A stretch of DNA of 64,000 bases from Streptomyces iakyrus (GCF_000717055.1 NZ_JNXI01000014.1:124001-188000); one strand, 5' to 3'. Counted from the first letter of the stretch, positions 46,982 through 56,839 are shown. Numbers and translations: made by a program. Notes: generated by a model not told the origin, from the sequence alone.

Positions 46982-48185
46982 CATCGGCGTACGCGCCCTG
47001 CGGCAGACAGTGCGCCGGGGCGCCGGCCGCATCGGCGCGGCCATCCCGCCCGGCCGCGACCGGGCCGTGGACGCCCTGCGGGCCGCCGCCGTCCTCGGCG
47101 TCGTCCTCGGGCACTGGCTGGTCACGGCCCTCGTCTCCGACGGCCGCGCCCTGCGCACGGCGAGCCCGCTGCACAACATGCCCTGGCTGACGCCCGTCTC
47201 CTGGATATTCCAGACACTCGCCGTGTTCTTCCTGGTCGGGGGCCATGTCGCCACCCGCGGTCATGCCTCGGCGCGGGCCCGGGGCATCCCGTACCACCAG
47301 TGGCTGACGGCCCGGCTGTCCCGGCTGTTCAAGCCGGTCGCCGCCGTCCTCACCCTGTGGACGGTCGCCGCCGTCGCGCTGCTGCTGTCGGGCACCGAGT
47401 ACGGCACGGTGCGCACGCTGGTGAAGCTGGCCCTGTCCCCCCTGTGGTTCCTCGTGGTGTTCGCGGGCCTGACGGCGGCGACCCCGCTGCTCGCCCGGCT
47501 CAACCCGCTCTGGCCGCTGGCCGTCGTCCTGCACGTGGACCTGCTGCGCTTCGGCCTCGGCGGTCCCGCCTGGCTGGGCTGGGTGAACGTGGCGGCCGCC
47601 TGGGCGGTGCCCTACACGCTGGGCGCGGCCTGGACCCGCGGCGAACTGGAGCGGCGCCGTGCGGGCTGGGTCCTGCTGGGTGCCGGGGCGGCGGCGACCG
47701 CGGCGCTGGTGGCGTGGGCGGGCTACCCGGCGTCCATGGTCGGCGTCCCGGGCGAGGGCGTGTCCAACCTGGATCCGCCGACACTGGCCGTCGTCACCTT
47801 CGGCCTGGCCCAGTGCGGTCTCGCCCTGCTGCTGCGCGAGCGGCTGCGGCGGGCGATGCGCCGGCCCGTGGCGTGGGCGGCCGTGGCGCTCGTCAACCTC
47901 TCCGTGATGACCGTTTTCCTCTGGCACCAGACGGCCCTGATGGCCACGACCGCCACCGGCCTGCTCGCCGGCAGGCTCCCGGGCCTGCACACGCCGCCCG
48001 ACGGTCTCGGCTGGGTCGGGTTCCGGCTGCTGTGGCTGCCCGTGTTCGCGCTGGCCCTCGCGGCCTGCTGGGCCGCCTTCCGTTCTTTCGAGCGAGGCGG
48101 AGGCGGCCGGGGACGCAGGTCGCGGGTGGTGCGGGCGCACCGTCCGTCCGGCCGGGGCGCAGCGGCGAAGGCGCGCCATGTCTAG
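46974..48185 (+). CDS. Membrane acyltransferase (acyltransferase-3 family)
   Basis: 403 residues from ATG 46974. About ten membrane helices. The family signature RDRAVDALRAAAVLGVVLGHW near residues 28-48 carries the conserved Arg and His; FFLVGGHVATRGHASARARG and VNLSVMTVFLWHQTAL are further family blocks. These enzymes move acyl groups onto surface sugars, peptidoglycan or secondary metabolites. It overlaps genes on both sides, so hydrolase, acyltransferase, kinase and regulator form one unit that may remodel and sense the envelope. Confidence 0.82.
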   Translation: MTDIGVRALRQTVRRGAGRIGAAIPPGRDRAVDALRAAAVLGVVLGHWLVTALVSDGRALRTASPLHNMPWLTPVSWIFQTLAVFFLVGGHVATRGHASARARGIPYHQWLTARLSRLFKPVAAVLTLWTVAAVALLLSGTEYGTVRTLVKLALSPLWFLVVFAGLTAATPLLARLNPLWPLAVVLHVDLLRFGLGGPAWLGWVNVAAAWAVPYTLGAAWTRGELERRRAGWVLLGAGAAATAALVAWAGYPASMVGVPGEGVSNLDPPTLAVVTFGLAQCGLALLLRERLRRAMRRPVAWAAVALVNLSVMTVFLWHQTALMATTATGLLAGRLPGLHTPPDGLGWVGFRLLWLPVFALALAACWAAFRSFERGGGGRGRRSRVVRAHRPSGRGAAAKARHV

Positions 48186-49554
48186 GCTGGGCCGTGTGAT
48201 GGACACGGGGGCGGGCCGCGCGCTGCGGGCGCGCGTCGGGGGCTGGCTGCGGAAGCTGGGCCAGGACCTGTGGACCGTCCGGGTGGATCCCTTGCCGCCT
48301 TCCACGTGGCTGCGCTGGCTGCCGCACGGAATCGTGTGCCTGGCGGCGTTCGGAGTCACGGTCGGCGGCGCCGGAGACATGACCGACAACGGCCATCTCC
48401 CTGCCGGCTTGGCCCTGCTGGTCGCGGGCGCGCAGGGCGGCGCCATGGTCCTGGGGCTCTGGCGGCCGGTGCCGGCGTGGTGGCTGTCCCTGGGCGCCTT
48501 CCTCGTGGCCGCCGTGACGGTGCGCGGCCGTCTCGGCTTCGACCCGGACACCTACACGTGGCCCTGGACCCCGGCCGGTTTGATCGCCGAGATGTTCGTG
48601 CTGCTGCTGCTCGCGCTGCGGGTCCCCACCCGTGCGGCGACGGCTGCCCTGGCCGTGACCGCGCTCTTCACCTATGTCCTGGAGAGCCTGCAGGGCGCCG
48701 AGCGCTACGACGCCACCGGCGTGCTCGCATTTTCCCTGTTCACCGTCGTGGTGATAGTCGGCACCGCCCTGCGCGGCCGCCGCGAGGCCCGGGCCCAGCT
48801 CGTGGAGCAGACCACGCTGACCGCCGAAGAACGCACCCGCCGCACTCTGCTGGAGGAGCGCAGCCGCATCGCGCGGGAACTGCACGACGTGGTGGCCCAC
48901 CACATGTCGGTCATCTCCATCCAGGCGCAGGTCGCCCCGCACCTCGTGGAGAACCCGCCCGAGGAGCTCAGGGAGAACCTCGCGGGCATACGGCAGAACG
49001 CGCTGGAGGCACTGACCGAACTGCGCCGCGTGCTGGGCGTGCTGCGCTCGGAGCACTCCGGGCCGGGGGAGCCGTTCGCCGACGCGGGCGACGAGACCAC
49101 ACCGCATGCCCCGCAGCCCACGCTCGACCGGCTCGACGCGCTCGTGGAGAACACCCGGGCGGCCGGACGCGAGGTCGTCACCGACATCCAGGGAGAGCGG
49201 CGTCCGCTGCCGCCCGGGGTGGAGCTGTCGGCGTACCGGATCGTGCAGGAGGCGCTGAGCAACGCCCTGCGGCACGCGCCCGGCGCGCGGATCACGGTCC
49301 GTCTCACCTACGAGCCGGACGGCCTGGAGGTGGAGATCGTCAACGGCCGCCCGACCGGGCCGCCACCGCCGTCGACGGGGGCCGGTCACGGGCTGCTCGG
49401 CATGCGGGAGCGGGTCGCGATGCTCGGCGGCACCATGACGGCGCACCCCTGGCACTGGGACGGCTTCAAGGTCACCGCCTTCCTCCCGGACACCCCGCCC
49501 GAGGACTCCCCGGGCACCGACCACCCCACGGCCCGCAGGAAAGGGACCTCATGA
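48178..49554 (+). CDS. NarL/DesK-type sensor histidine kinase (first paralogue)
   Basis: 458 residues. Five or six membrane helices cover about 45-200, e.g. GLALLVAGAQGGAMVLGLW and LIAEMFVLLLLALRVPTRAA. HisKA_3 has the phospho-acceptor His near 237 in RIARELHDVVAHHMSVISIQ; HATPase_c has ELSAYRIVQEALSNALRHAP and GAGHGLLGMRERVAMLGGTM. The lack of an extracellular domain suggests it senses the membrane itself, as DesK does. It overlaps the acyltransferase and its regulator (ATGA). Confidence 0.92.
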   Translation: MSRLGRVMDTGAGRALRARVGGWLRKLGQDLWTVRVDPLPPSTWLRWLPHGIVCLAAFGVTVGGAGDMTDNGHLPAGLALLVAGAQGGAMVLGLWRPVPAWWLSLGAFLVAAVTVRGRLGFDPDTYTWPWTPAGLIAEMFVLLLLALRVPTRAATAALAVTALFTYVLESLQGAERYDATGVLAFSLFTVVVIVGTALRGRREARAQLVEQTTLTAEERTRRTLLEERSRIARELHDVVAHHMSVISIQAQVAPHLVENPPEELRENLAGIRQNALEALTELRRVLGVLRSEHSGPGEPFADAGDETTPHAPQPTLDRLDALVENTRAAGREVVTDIQGERRPLPPGVELSAYRIVQEALSNALRHAPGARITVRLTYEPDGLEVEIVNGRPTGPPPPSTGAGHGLLGMRERVAMLGGTMTAHPWHWDGFKVTAFLPDTPPEDSPGTDHPTARRKGTS

Positions 49555-50234
49555 CGAGCGGCACCGGCAACCCCATCCGGGTTCTCATCGTCGACGACCA
49601 GGCGATGGTCCGGCAGGGCTTCACCGTGCTGCTCGGCATACAGCCCGACATAGAGGTCGTCGGCGACGCGAAGACCGGGGAGAGCGGCATCGCCCTGGCC
49701 GCGGAGCTCGCCCCGGACGTCGTCCTGATGGACATCCGCATGCCCGGGATCGGCGGCATCGAGGCCACCCGGCACCTCACCGCCGCACACCCGGACATGC
49801 GGGTGCTGGTGCTCACCACCTTCGACCTCGACGAGTACGTGTACGACGCGCTGCGCGCCGGAGCCTCCGGGTTCCTGCTGAAGGACGCGTCGTCGGAGCA
49901 GCTCGCCGAGGCGGTCCGGGTGGTCGCGGCCGGGGAGGCGCTGCTCGCCCCGGTCATCACCCGCAAGCTGATCGCCGAGTTCTCCCGGCTCGACGGCAAG
50001 CCCCGCACCCCGCTCAAGGAGCGCGTCGGCGACCTGACCGAGCGGGAGACGGAGGTGCTCGCGCTGATCGCGCAGGGCCTGTCGAACGCGGAGATCGCCC
50101 GGCACCTGTTCGTGGCCGAGCAGACGGTGAAGACCCACGTGGGCCGGATCCTGGTGAAGCTGGGCCTCAGGGACCGCACGCAGGCCGCGGTGTTCGCCTA
50201 CGAGTCGGGGCTGGTCCGGCCCTCGGGGTACTGA
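49551..50234 (+). CDS. NarL/LuxR-type response regulator (first paralogue)
   Basis: 227 residues. Receiver: RVLIVDDQAMVRQGFTVLLG, phospho-acceptor Asp near 59 in VVLMDIRMPGIGGIEATR, LVLTTFDLDEYVYDALRAGA and GFLLKDASSEQLAEAV. The LuxR HTH at about 160-220 is LTERETEVLALIAQGLSNAE and EQTVKTHVGRILVKLGLRDR. It is coupled to its kinase by an ATGA overlap. It probably acts on the GTAGTACCTGAGAG element before its own and the second operon; that link is inference. Confidence 0.93.
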   Translation: MTSGTGNPIRVLIVDDQAMVRQGFTVLLGIQPDIEVVGDAKTGESGIALAAELAPDVVLMDIRMPGIGGIEATRHLTAAHPDMRVLVLTTFDLDEYVYDALRAGASGFLLKDASSEQLAEAVRVVAAGEALLAPVITRKLIAEFSRLDGKPRTPLKERVGDLTERETEVLALIAQGLSNAEIARHLFVAEQTVKTHVGRILVKLGLRDRTQAAVFAYESGLVRPSGY

Positions 50235-50251
50235 GGGGTGGGCGACGGGGC

Positions 50252-50276
50252 CCCGTAGTACCTGAGAGGGACGCCG
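50252..50276 (+). promoter_or_regulatory. Promoter/operator element shared by two kinase-regulator operons (copy 2)
   Basis: CCCGTAGTACCTGAGAG at 50252-50268 is identical over 17 bp to the copy at 45861, followed by GGACGCCG versus CTACGCCG. It lies 57 nt before the second kinase start. Confidence 0.6.
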
Positions 50277-50332
50277 AGGAACCCCTCTCCAAGGGGACGA
50301 CCGGGGCCGGGGGGCCGCATACCGTTCTGTAC

Positions 50333-51676
50333 GTGACCGAGACGACTCACATGCAGACCAGGCCGCCGGGGGACGGGGCGGCATCGCGCAGCCCGGAGTA
50401 CCGGCTGGCGGTGGACGCCCTGCGCGGGCTGCGGCAGGACCTGATCCACGACGCGTTCGCCTACCGGCCGCTGCCGGGGCGGCACACGGACGGGCGGATC
50501 GTCCGGCGGCTGCCGGGCCGGCTGCGGGAGTACGCGCAGTGGCTTCCGCACGCCGTGATCACCGCGACGGCCCTGATCACCCTGGCCTTCTCCACGGTCG
50601 ACACCGGAGGCCCGGCCCTGCTGGTCGGTCTGCTCTGCGCGATTCCCGTACTGCTGACCATGGTGCGGCCGGTCGGCGCCTTCTGGGCGTCCATGGTCTC
50701 CACCCCGATCGCCTCCGTGCTCGGCAGCCGCTGGGGCGAATGGCCCTGGACACCCGGCAGCTTCGCCTGTCACCTGACCGTGCTGACGGTCGTGGCGATA
50801 CGCACCCGGCCGCGCACGGCCGCGTGGATGTGGGCGCTGACCGCGATGTACGCCCTCCTCGCGGACACCGGCATCGGCCCGACCTACTACGAGTACGGCA
50901 GCAACTCCGGTGCCATGCTGGTCATATCGGCCCTGGTCCTGCTCTGCGTCACCGTCTGGCACATCCGCCGCCACGCCGAGCAGGAGGTCAACGCCCAGCA
51001 GACGGTCACCGCGCACGAACGCTCCCGCCGCACCCTGCTGGAGGAGCGCACCACAATCGCCCGCGAGCTGCACGACGTGGTCGCCCACCACATGTCGGTC
51101 GTCGCCATCCAGGCGGAGGCCGCGCCCTACCGGGTGGAGAACCCGCCGCCGGAGCTGGAGAAGGCGTTCGCCACGATCCGGGAGAACGCGGTGGCGGCCT
51201 TGACCGAACTGCGCCGCGTGCTGGGCGTCGTCCGCGCCGAGGACTACGAGGCTCCGGACGCCCCGCAGCCCACCCTCGCCGACCTGGAGGGGCTGCTGGC
51301 CAATGTCCGGGAGGCCGGGCTGGGTGTCGAGAAGGTGGTGACCGGCGCGGTGCGGGAGCTGCCGCAGGGCGTGGAGCTGTCGGCGTACCGCATCGTGCAG
51401 GAGGCCCTGAGCAACACCCTGCGGCACGCGCCGGGCGCGACGGCCCGCGTCGAGATCGGGTACGTTCTCGGCGGCCTGGGCCTGCGCATCGTCAACGGCC
51501 CGCCGCCGAACCCGAGCCTGATCAAGCCCTCGCCGGGCGCCGGGCACGGCATCACGGGCATGCGGGAGCGGGTGTCGATGCTGAACGGCGAGATGACGGC
51601 GGGCGGCACGGACGACGGAGGTTACGAGGTGGCGGTGTTCCTGCCGGTCGCCCTGCCGGACGAGGGTGACGTATGA
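50333..51676 (+). CDS. NarL/DesK-type sensor histidine kinase (second paralogue)
   Basis: 447 residues from GTG 50333. Membrane helices span about 70-215 (VITATALITLAFSTVDTGGP, AMLVISALVLLCVTVWHIR). HisKA_3 with His near 246 in TIARELHDVVAHHMSVVAIQ, and HATPase_c with ELSAYRIVQEALSNTLRHAP and GAGHGITGMRERVSMLNGEM. The catalytic part is very similar to the kinase at 48178, showing a duplicated kinase-regulator unit; the N-terminal sensor part differs more. It overlaps its regulator by ATGA. Confidence 0.92.
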   Translation: MTETTHMQTRPPGDGAASRSPEYRLAVDALRGLRQDLIHDAFAYRPLPGRHTDGRIVRRLPGRLREYAQWLPHAVITATALITLAFSTVDTGGPALLVGLLCAIPVLLTMVRPVGAFWASMVSTPIASVLGSRWGEWPWTPGSFACHLTVLTVVAIRTRPRTAAWMWALTAMYALLADTGIGPTYYEYGSNSGAMLVISALVLLCVTVWHIRRHAEQEVNAQQTVTAHERSRRTLLEERTTIARELHDVVAHHMSVVAIQAEAAPYRVENPPPELEKAFATIRENAVAALTELRRVLGVVRAEDYEAPDAPQPTLADLEGLLANVREAGLGVEKVVTGAVRELPQGVELSAYRIVQEALSNTLRHAPGATARVEIGYVLGGLGLRIVNGPPPNPSLIKPSPGAGHGITGMRERVSMLNGEMTAGGTDDGGYEVAVFLPVALPDEGDV

Positions 51677-52338
51677 CCATCCGCGTCCTGATCGCGGACG
51701 ACCAGATGATGGTGCGCGAGGGGTTCTCGGTTCTGCTGAACGCGATGCCGGACATCGAGGTCGTCGGCGAGGCGGTGAACGGCCGGGAGGCCGTCACCAA
51801 GGTCCGCGAGCTCGCCCCGGACGTGGTGCTGATGGACATCCGCATGCCCGAGCTGAACGGCATCGAGGCGACCCGCGAGATCGTGGCGGCCGACGGCGCG
51901 GCGAAGGTGCTGGTGCTCACCACCTTCGACCTCGACGAGTACGTGTACCAGGCGCTGCGCGCGGGTGCCTCCGGCTTCCTCCTCAAGGATGCCTCGGCCC
52001 GCCAGCTGGCCGACGGGGTGAAGGTGGTGGCCTCCGGGGAGGCGCTCCTGGCCCCCTCGGTGACCAGACGCCTGATCACGGAGTTCTCCAAGCTCTCCGA
52101 GAAGCCGCATCTCATGCCCTCCGCCCACGCGGCCTACGGTGACCTCACCGAGCGGGAGACGGAGGTGCTGGTCCTCATCGCGCAGGGCCTGTCGAACTCG
52201 GAGATCGCGGGTCGGCTGGTCGTCGCCGAGTCCACGATCAAGACGCATGTCAGCCGGATCCTGGTGAAGCTGGGCCTGAGGGACCGGACGCAGGCGGCGG
52301 TGTTCGCGTACGAGGCGCGGCTGGTGACGCCGGGGTGA
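51673..52338 (+). CDS. NarL/LuxR-type response regulator (second paralogue)
   Basis: 221 residues. Receiver with IRVLIADDQMMVREGFSVLL, Asp near 54 in VVLMDIRMPELNGIEATR, LVLTTFDLDEYVYQALRAGA and GFLLKDASARQLADGVKVVA. HTH: LTERETEVLVLIAQGLSNSE and ESTIKTHVSRILVKLGLRDR. It is closely related to the regulator at 49551, and their near-identical recognition helices suggest they may bind the same DNA, such as the 17-bp element found before both operons. Confidence 0.93.
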   Translation: MTIRVLIADDQMMVREGFSVLLNAMPDIEVVGEAVNGREAVTKVRELAPDVVLMDIRMPELNGIEATREIVAADGAAKVLVLTTFDLDEYVYQALRAGASGFLLKDASARQLADGVKVVASGEALLAPSVTRRLITEFSKLSEKPHLMPSAHAAYGDLTERETEVLVLIAQGLSNSEIAGRLVVAESTIKTHVSRILVKLGLRDRTQAAVFAYEARLVTPG

Positions 52339-52391
52339 CAGGTGGGCGCCGCCCCTGGTCAGGGTGGGGGTCGCCGGGCTAGCGTCCGTTC

Positions 52392-53612
52392 ATGGCAGCT
52401 GTTTTCGACCTCGGGTTCGACCCGTGGGGCCCGGCGTTCCTCACCGACCCGTACCCCGTCTACGCCGAGCTGCGTGCCCGGGGCCGGGTGCACTGGTTCG
52501 AGCCCACGAACCAGTGGCTCGTCCCGCACCACGCGGACGTCTCGGCACTGCTGCGCGACCGGCGCCTCGGCCGGACGTACCAGCACCGCTTCTCGCACGA
52601 GGAGTTCGGCCGCACGGCGCCCCCGCCGGAGCACGAGCCGTTCCACACGCTCAACGACCACGGGATGCTCGACCTGGAGCCGCCGGACCACACCCGGATC
52701 CGCCGCCTGGTGTCGAAGGCGTTCACGCCCCGCACGGTGGAGCGGCTGAAGCCGTACGTGCGGGGACTGGCCGACGAGCTGGTGTCCGCGCTGGTCGCGA
52801 AGGGCGGCGGCGACCTGCTGAAGGACGTCGCCGAACCCCTCCCCGTCGCGGTGATCGCCGAGATGCTCGGCATCCCGGAGTCCGACCGGGCCCCGCTGCG
52901 CCCCTGGTCGGCGGACATCTGCGGGATGTACGAGCTGAAGCCGTCCGAGGACACGGCGGCGAAGGCGGTCCGGGCGTCGGTCGAGTTCTCCGACTACTTG
53001 CGCGAGCTGATCGCGGCCCGCCGCAAGGAGCCCGGCGAGGACCTCATCTCGGGTCTCATCGCAGCCCACGACGAGGGCGACCGGCTCACCGAGCAGGAGA
53101 TGATCTCCACCTGTGTCCTGCTGCTCAACGCCGGCCACGAAGCCACGGTGAACGCCACGGTCAACGGGTGGTACGCGCTGTTCCGCAACCCGTCCCAGCT
53201 GGCGGCGCTGCGCGCGGACCACACGCTCGTCCCCTCCGCGATCGAGGAGCTGATGCGGTACGACACCCCGTTGCAGCTGTTCGAACGCTGGGTTCTGGAC
53301 GAGATCGAGATCGACGGCACGACGATCCCGCGCGGCGCGGAGATCGCCATGCTCTTCGGCTCCGCCAACCACGACCCGGCGGTGTTCCGGAACCCGTCCG
53401 ACCTCGACCTCACCCGCGCGGACAACCCCCACATCTCCTTCAGCGCCGGCATCCACTACTGCATCGGCGCACCCCTGGCCCGTATCGAGCTGGCCGCCTC
53501 GATGGGGGCGCTGCTGGAGCGGGCCCCGACGCTGCGGCTCGCCGCCGAGCCTGTTCGGAAGCCGAACTTTGTGATCAGAGGCTTGGAGTGTCTGACTGTC
53601 GAGGTGGGGTGA
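52392..53612 (+). CDS. Cytochrome P450
   Basis: 406 residues from ATG 52392; TAGCGT (52380-52385) 7 nt upstream implies a leaderless transcript. The I helix has LLLNAGHEATVNATVNGWYA near 245, the K helix ExxR is in IEELMRYDTPLQLFERW near 285, and the heme-binding Cys is near 357 in FSAGIHYCIGAPLARIELAA. It is a bacterial class I P450 needing a ferredoxin and reductase, neither of which lies next to it. It hydroxylates a small hydrophobic molecule; substrate unknown. Confidence 0.93.
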   Translation: MAAVFDLGFDPWGPAFLTDPYPVYAELRARGRVHWFEPTNQWLVPHHADVSALLRDRRLGRTYQHRFSHEEFGRTAPPPEHEPFHTLNDHGMLDLEPPDHTRIRRLVSKAFTPRTVERLKPYVRGLADELVSALVAKGGGDLLKDVAEPLPVAVIAEMLGIPESDRAPLRPWSADICGMYELKPSEDTAAKAVRASVEFSDYLRELIAARRKEPGEDLISGLIAAHDEGDRLTEQEMISTCVLLLNAGHEATVNATVNGWYALFRNPSQLAALRADHTLVPSAIEELMRYDTPLQLFERWVLDEIEIDGTTIPRGAEIAMLFGSANHDPAVFRNPSDLDLTRADNPHISFSAGIHYCIGAPLARIELAASMGALLERAPTLRLAAEPVRKPNFVIRGLECLTVEVG

Positions 53613-53699
53613 TCACCCGTTCGGATGATCAGGAAGGCGTATCGACCCGCTGTCGTCCGGGCCTCGCCACACTGGCCACAACCTGAAAGGCGGTGCACC

Positions 53700-54302
53700 A
53701 TGACGGTTATGGCAGAGCGCGGCTTGCAGACGCCCCAGATGTCGGTCGAGGAGTTCGAGAGGATCGCCGCCTTCGCGGCCAAGGAGACCGACGATGCCGT
53801 CAGGTTGGAGTTCATCAACGGACGGATCGGGGCCAAGAGGGTGGCCGACGGGGACCACAACACCATCGTCACGTGGCTGCTGCGGCGCTGCATGCAATAC
53901 AGGCCCGACCTCGACCTCTACCAAGGGCAGGGCCTGCGCGTGGAGAAGTACCGTGATGGCCGGGCCCGCCCCGACGCCGTGCTCGTGCCCGAGGAACACT
54001 TCGCGGGGCACGGGGAATGGGCTGACCCGAGCGGGGTGCTCCTGGTTCTCGAAGTCACGTCGTACGACTCCGACACCGACCGGCGCGACCGCCAGGAGAA
54101 GCCCGTCGCCTACGGCGCCGCCGGCATTCCCTTCTATCTGCTGGTCGATCGGGATGCCTGCGCCGTCAAGCTCTACAGCGATCCGGACCCGGGCGTCGGA
54201 TACGGCAACTGCCGCACGGCACCTTTCGGGGTCGCCCTGCTGATCCCTGAGCCCCTCGGCATCGAACTGGACACCGAGAAGCTCAAGCAGTACGTCGACT
54301 GA
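53700..54302 (+). CDS. Uma2 family PD-(D/E)XK endonuclease-like protein (second copy)
   Basis: 200 residues from ATG 53700. The core has SVEEFERIAAFAAKETDDAV, RPDAVLVPEEHFAGHG with the catalytic-type Asp near 95, LLVLEVTSYDSDTDRRDRQE with Glu near 120, and KPVAYGAAGIPFYLLVDRDA with the Lys and family signature. It matches the Uma2 fold and is longer than the copy at 24405 at the N-terminus. It is convergent with the ABC permease at 54303; the stop codons adjoin. Confidence 0.83.
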   Translation: MTVMAERGLQTPQMSVEEFERIAAFAAKETDDAVRLEFINGRIGAKRVADGDHNTIVTWLLRRCMQYRPDLDLYQGQGLRVEKYRDGRARPDAVLVPEEHFAGHGEWADPSGVLLVLEVTSYDSDTDRRDRQEKPVAYGAAGIPFYLLVDRDACAVKLYSDPDPGVGYGNCRTAPFGVALLIPEPLGIELDTEKLKQYVD

Positions 54303-55901
54303 TCACGTAAGCATGTCCCGCCTCCGCAACCCTGCGAGCCCCCCGGCCACCAGCAGCACCGCGACCCCCGTCAGCACCGCCACCGGCCCCCACTCCATGG
54401 AGCCGCCCGGCAGCTTCGGCAGATGCCCGAACGGCGAGACGTCCAGCACCGCCCGCGGCACATCCAGCGCGGGCCCGATCCAGCCGATCAGCAGTACCGC
54501 CCCGGCGACACCCCAGGCCGCGACGGCCGCCCGGGGCAGGACGCCGTGCAGCAGCACCGCCACGCCGCCGACCACCCACACCGCCGGGAGCTGCACCAGG
54601 CAGGCGGCCAGGACCGGCCCCATCTGCCTGCCGTAACCGACGGCGAAGCCCAGTCCGGCCAGCAGCATGATCCAGGCGGCACCGCCGAAGGCGATCACCA
54701 GGTGCCCGGCGGCCCACCGCAGCCGCCCCACCGCGTTCGCCAGCACCGGTTCCGCCCGGCCCGAGGTCTCCTCGCCGTGCAGGCGCAGCACCGACGCCAC
54801 GATCCAGAGCGCCGCGACCAGGCCCAGCATGCCGATCATGGACGCCAGGAACGCGTCCGTCAGGCCGGACTGCCCGCCCATCCGCTCGATGATCCGCCGG
54901 GCGTTGGCGTTGTCGCCGACCAGGTCGGCCGCGCCCTCGGTCATGCCGCCGTAGACGACCCCGGCGAGGAAGAAGCCGATGCTCCAGCCGAGCACGCCGC
55001 CCCGCTGCAACCGCCAGGCCAGGGCGCTCGCGGTGCCCAGCCTGCCCGACGCGGGGCCCGGCCGGGTCGGCAGGAAGCTCATGCCCAGGTCCCGGCGGCC
55101 GGCCAAGGCGTAGGCAACTGCCCCCTGGAGGACGACCGCTCCGGCCAGGAGGGCGAGCACCCACCAGCGTTCGCCGGCGTAGGGCCGCAGGTTCTCCAGC
55201 CAGCCCAGTGGTGAGAGCCAGGTCAGAACCGACGAGCCGTCGTCCGTCCCCGAGTCGCCCGCCGCGCGCAGGACGAAGGCGGTCCCGAGCACCGCCGCCG
55301 TCAGGCCGCGGGCCAGCCGTGCGCTCTCCGTCAGCTGCGCGACGACCGCCGCCATCGTGGCGAAGACCATCCCGGCCCCGGCGATCCCGAGCCCGAGGGC
55401 CAGGGCCCCGGCCGCGCCCTGTCCGGCCAGGCCCGCCGTCACCAGCAGCGCCAGCACCGCGTTCGCCACGGCCGCCGCCAGCAGGGCCGCCGTCAGCGAG
55501 GCCCGGCGCCCCACCGTGCCGGACGCGACCAGTTCCTGTCGGCCGCTCTCCTCCTCGTCCCGGGTGTGCCGTACGACGACCAGCAGGCTCATCACGGCCG
55601 CCAGGGCACCGGCGTAGATGCCGACGCGCCAGGCCGTGAGGGCGCCCAGTGAGTCGCCGAAGACCGGGCCGACCATCGCGCGCAGTGAGGAGTTGGTCTC
55701 CATCTGCCGGACCAGGTCGGCGCGTTCGGCCGGCGTGCCGTACAGGCCCTCCAGCGTGCCCGGCATGGAGAGGACCATCAGCGCGTCGACCGCGATCCAG
55801 AGGGGGATCATCAGCCGGTCGCGGCGCAGGGCGAAGCGCAGCAGCGTGCCGGTGCCGGCGAGTTGGCGTGTGCCGCCGTGCCGTACCGCGAAGGCCGTCA
55901 T
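54303..55901 (-). CDS. ABC-2 type exporter permease
   Basis: 532 residues from ATG 55901, overlapping the ATPase stop. About twelve hydrophobic helices, e.g. [40 protein letters not shown] and [19 protein letters not shown]. It has two related six-helix halves with a [22 protein letters not shown] and [19 protein letters not shown] loop in each half, showing an internal duplication. Such proteins pair with ATPases to export drugs or polyketides, as in actinobacterial tetronasin-type resistance. Cargo unknown. Confidence 0.87.
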   Translation of the reverse strand: MTAFAVRHGGTRQLAGTGTLLRFALRRDRLMIPLWIAVDALMVLSMPGTLEGLYGTPAERADLVRQMETNSSLRAMVGPVFGDSLGALTAWRVGIYAGALAAVMSLLVVVRHTRDEEESGRQELVASGTVGRRASLTAALLAAAVANAVLALLVTAGLAGQGAAGALALGLGIAGAGMVFATMAAVVAQLTESARLARGLTAAVLGTAFVLRAAGDSGTDDGSSVLTWLSPLGWLENLRPYAGERWWVLALLAGAVVLQGAVAYALAGRRDLGMSFLPTRPGPASGRLGTASALAWRLQRGGVLGWSIGFFLAGVVYGGMTEGAADLVGDNANARRIIERMGGQSGLTDAFLASMIGMLGLVAALWIVASVLRLHGEETSGRAEPVLANAVGRLRWAAGHLVIAFGGAAWIMLLAGLGFAVGYGRQMGPVLAACLVQLPAVWVVGGVAVLLHGVLPRAAVAAWGVAGAVLLIGWIGPALDVPRAVLDVSPFGHLPKLPGGSMEWGPVAVLTGVAVLLVAGGLAGLRRRDMLT

Positions 55902-56794
55902 CGGTCCGCCGCCTCGTCCTGGTAGTGCCGCAGGAAGAGTTCCTCCAGCGTGGGCGGTGTCGACGTCAGCGACCGCACGCCCGACTCGCTCAGCGACCGC
56001 AGGACGCCGTCCAGCCGTTCGGTGTCGACCTGGAGGCGGACGCGGCGCCCCCGCACGTCGAGGTCGTGCACGCCGGGCAGCGCCGACAACCCGTCGGGCG
56101 GCCCGGCGAGTTCGGCGACGACGCTGGTGCGGGTCAGATGGCGCAGGTCGGCGAGCGAACCGCTCTCGACCGTACGGCCGCCCCGGATGATGCTCACCCG
56201 GTCGCACAGCTCCTCGACCTCGCTGAGGATGTGGGAGGAGAGCAGGACCGTGCGGCCCCGGTCGCGCTCCTCCTCCACGCAGCGCCGGAAGACTTCCTCC
56301 ATCAGCGGGTCCAGCCCGGAGGTCGGCTCGTCCAGGATCAGCAGGTCGACGTCCGAGGCGAACGCGGCGACCAGGGCGACCTTCTGCCGGTTGCCCTTGG
56401 AGTAGGTGCGGCCCTTCTTGGTGGTGTCGAGCTCGAAGCGCTCGGTCAGCTCCGCGCGGCGCCCCGCGTCGAGCCCGCCGCGCAGCCGGCCGTAGAGGTC
56501 GATGACCTCGCCGCCGGAGAGGTTGCGCCACAGCGTCACGTCCCCGGGGACGTAGGCAATCCGGCGGTGCACCTCCACCGCGTCCGCCCAGGGGTCGCGG
56601 CCGAGCACCTGCGCGGCGCCCGAGTCGGCGCGCAGCAGACCGAGCAGAACTCGGATGGTGGTGGACTTCCCGGCGCCGTTGGGGCCGAGGAAGCCGTGGA
56701 CCTCACCGGCGGCGACCTCCAGGTCGAGCCCGTCGAGAGCGCGCGTCCGCCCGAAGGACTTGTGCAGTCCGGAGACGGTGATGGCCTTCGTCAT
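55898..56794 (-). CDS. ABC-2 type exporter ATP-binding protein
   Basis: 298 residues. Walker [19 protein letters not shown] near 38, signature [20 protein letters not shown] near 133 (SKGNRQK in place of LSGGQ, as in drug-resistance ATPases), Walker [20 protein letters not shown], and switch His in [20 protein letters not shown]. The C-terminal tail may bind the permease. It overlaps the permease gene (ATGA) and is divergent from a GbsR/MarR regulator that probably controls it. Confidence 0.92.
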   Translation of the reverse strand: MTKAITVSGLHKSFGRTRALDGLDLEVAAGEVHGFLGPNGAGKSTTIRVLLGLLRADSGAAQVLGRDPWADAVEVHRRIAYVPGDVTLWRNLSGGEVIDLYGRLRGGLDAGRRAELTERFELDTTKKGRTYSKGNRQKVALVAAFASDVDLLILDEPTSGLDPLMEEVFRRCVEEERDRGRTVLLSSHILSEVEELCDRVSIIRGGRTVESGSLADLRHLTRTSVVAELAGPPDGLSALPGVHDLDVRGRRVRLQVDTERLDGVLRSLSESGVRSLTSTPPTLEELFLRHYQDEAADR

Positions 56795-56810
56795 GGTTCA
56801 GAACGTACGC

Positions 56811-56839
56811 TTCCTTTAGAAATTTGTGAAGTTAAAGAA
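56811..56839. promoter_or_regulatory. Candidate operator between the exporter and its regulator
   Basis: In this AT-rich intergenic stretch TTCCTTTA (56811-56818) faces TTAAAGAA (56832-56839), an imperfect inverted repeat with a 13-bp spacer, centred between the two divergent start codons (56794 and 56869). MarR-type dimers bind such sites. Confidence 0.5.

Noticed and set aside
54303-56531. 742-codon reading of the ABC-2 permease
   Set aside because: The first 200 codons overlap the ATPase gene in another frame; ATG 55901 with ATGA coupling gives the usual permease.
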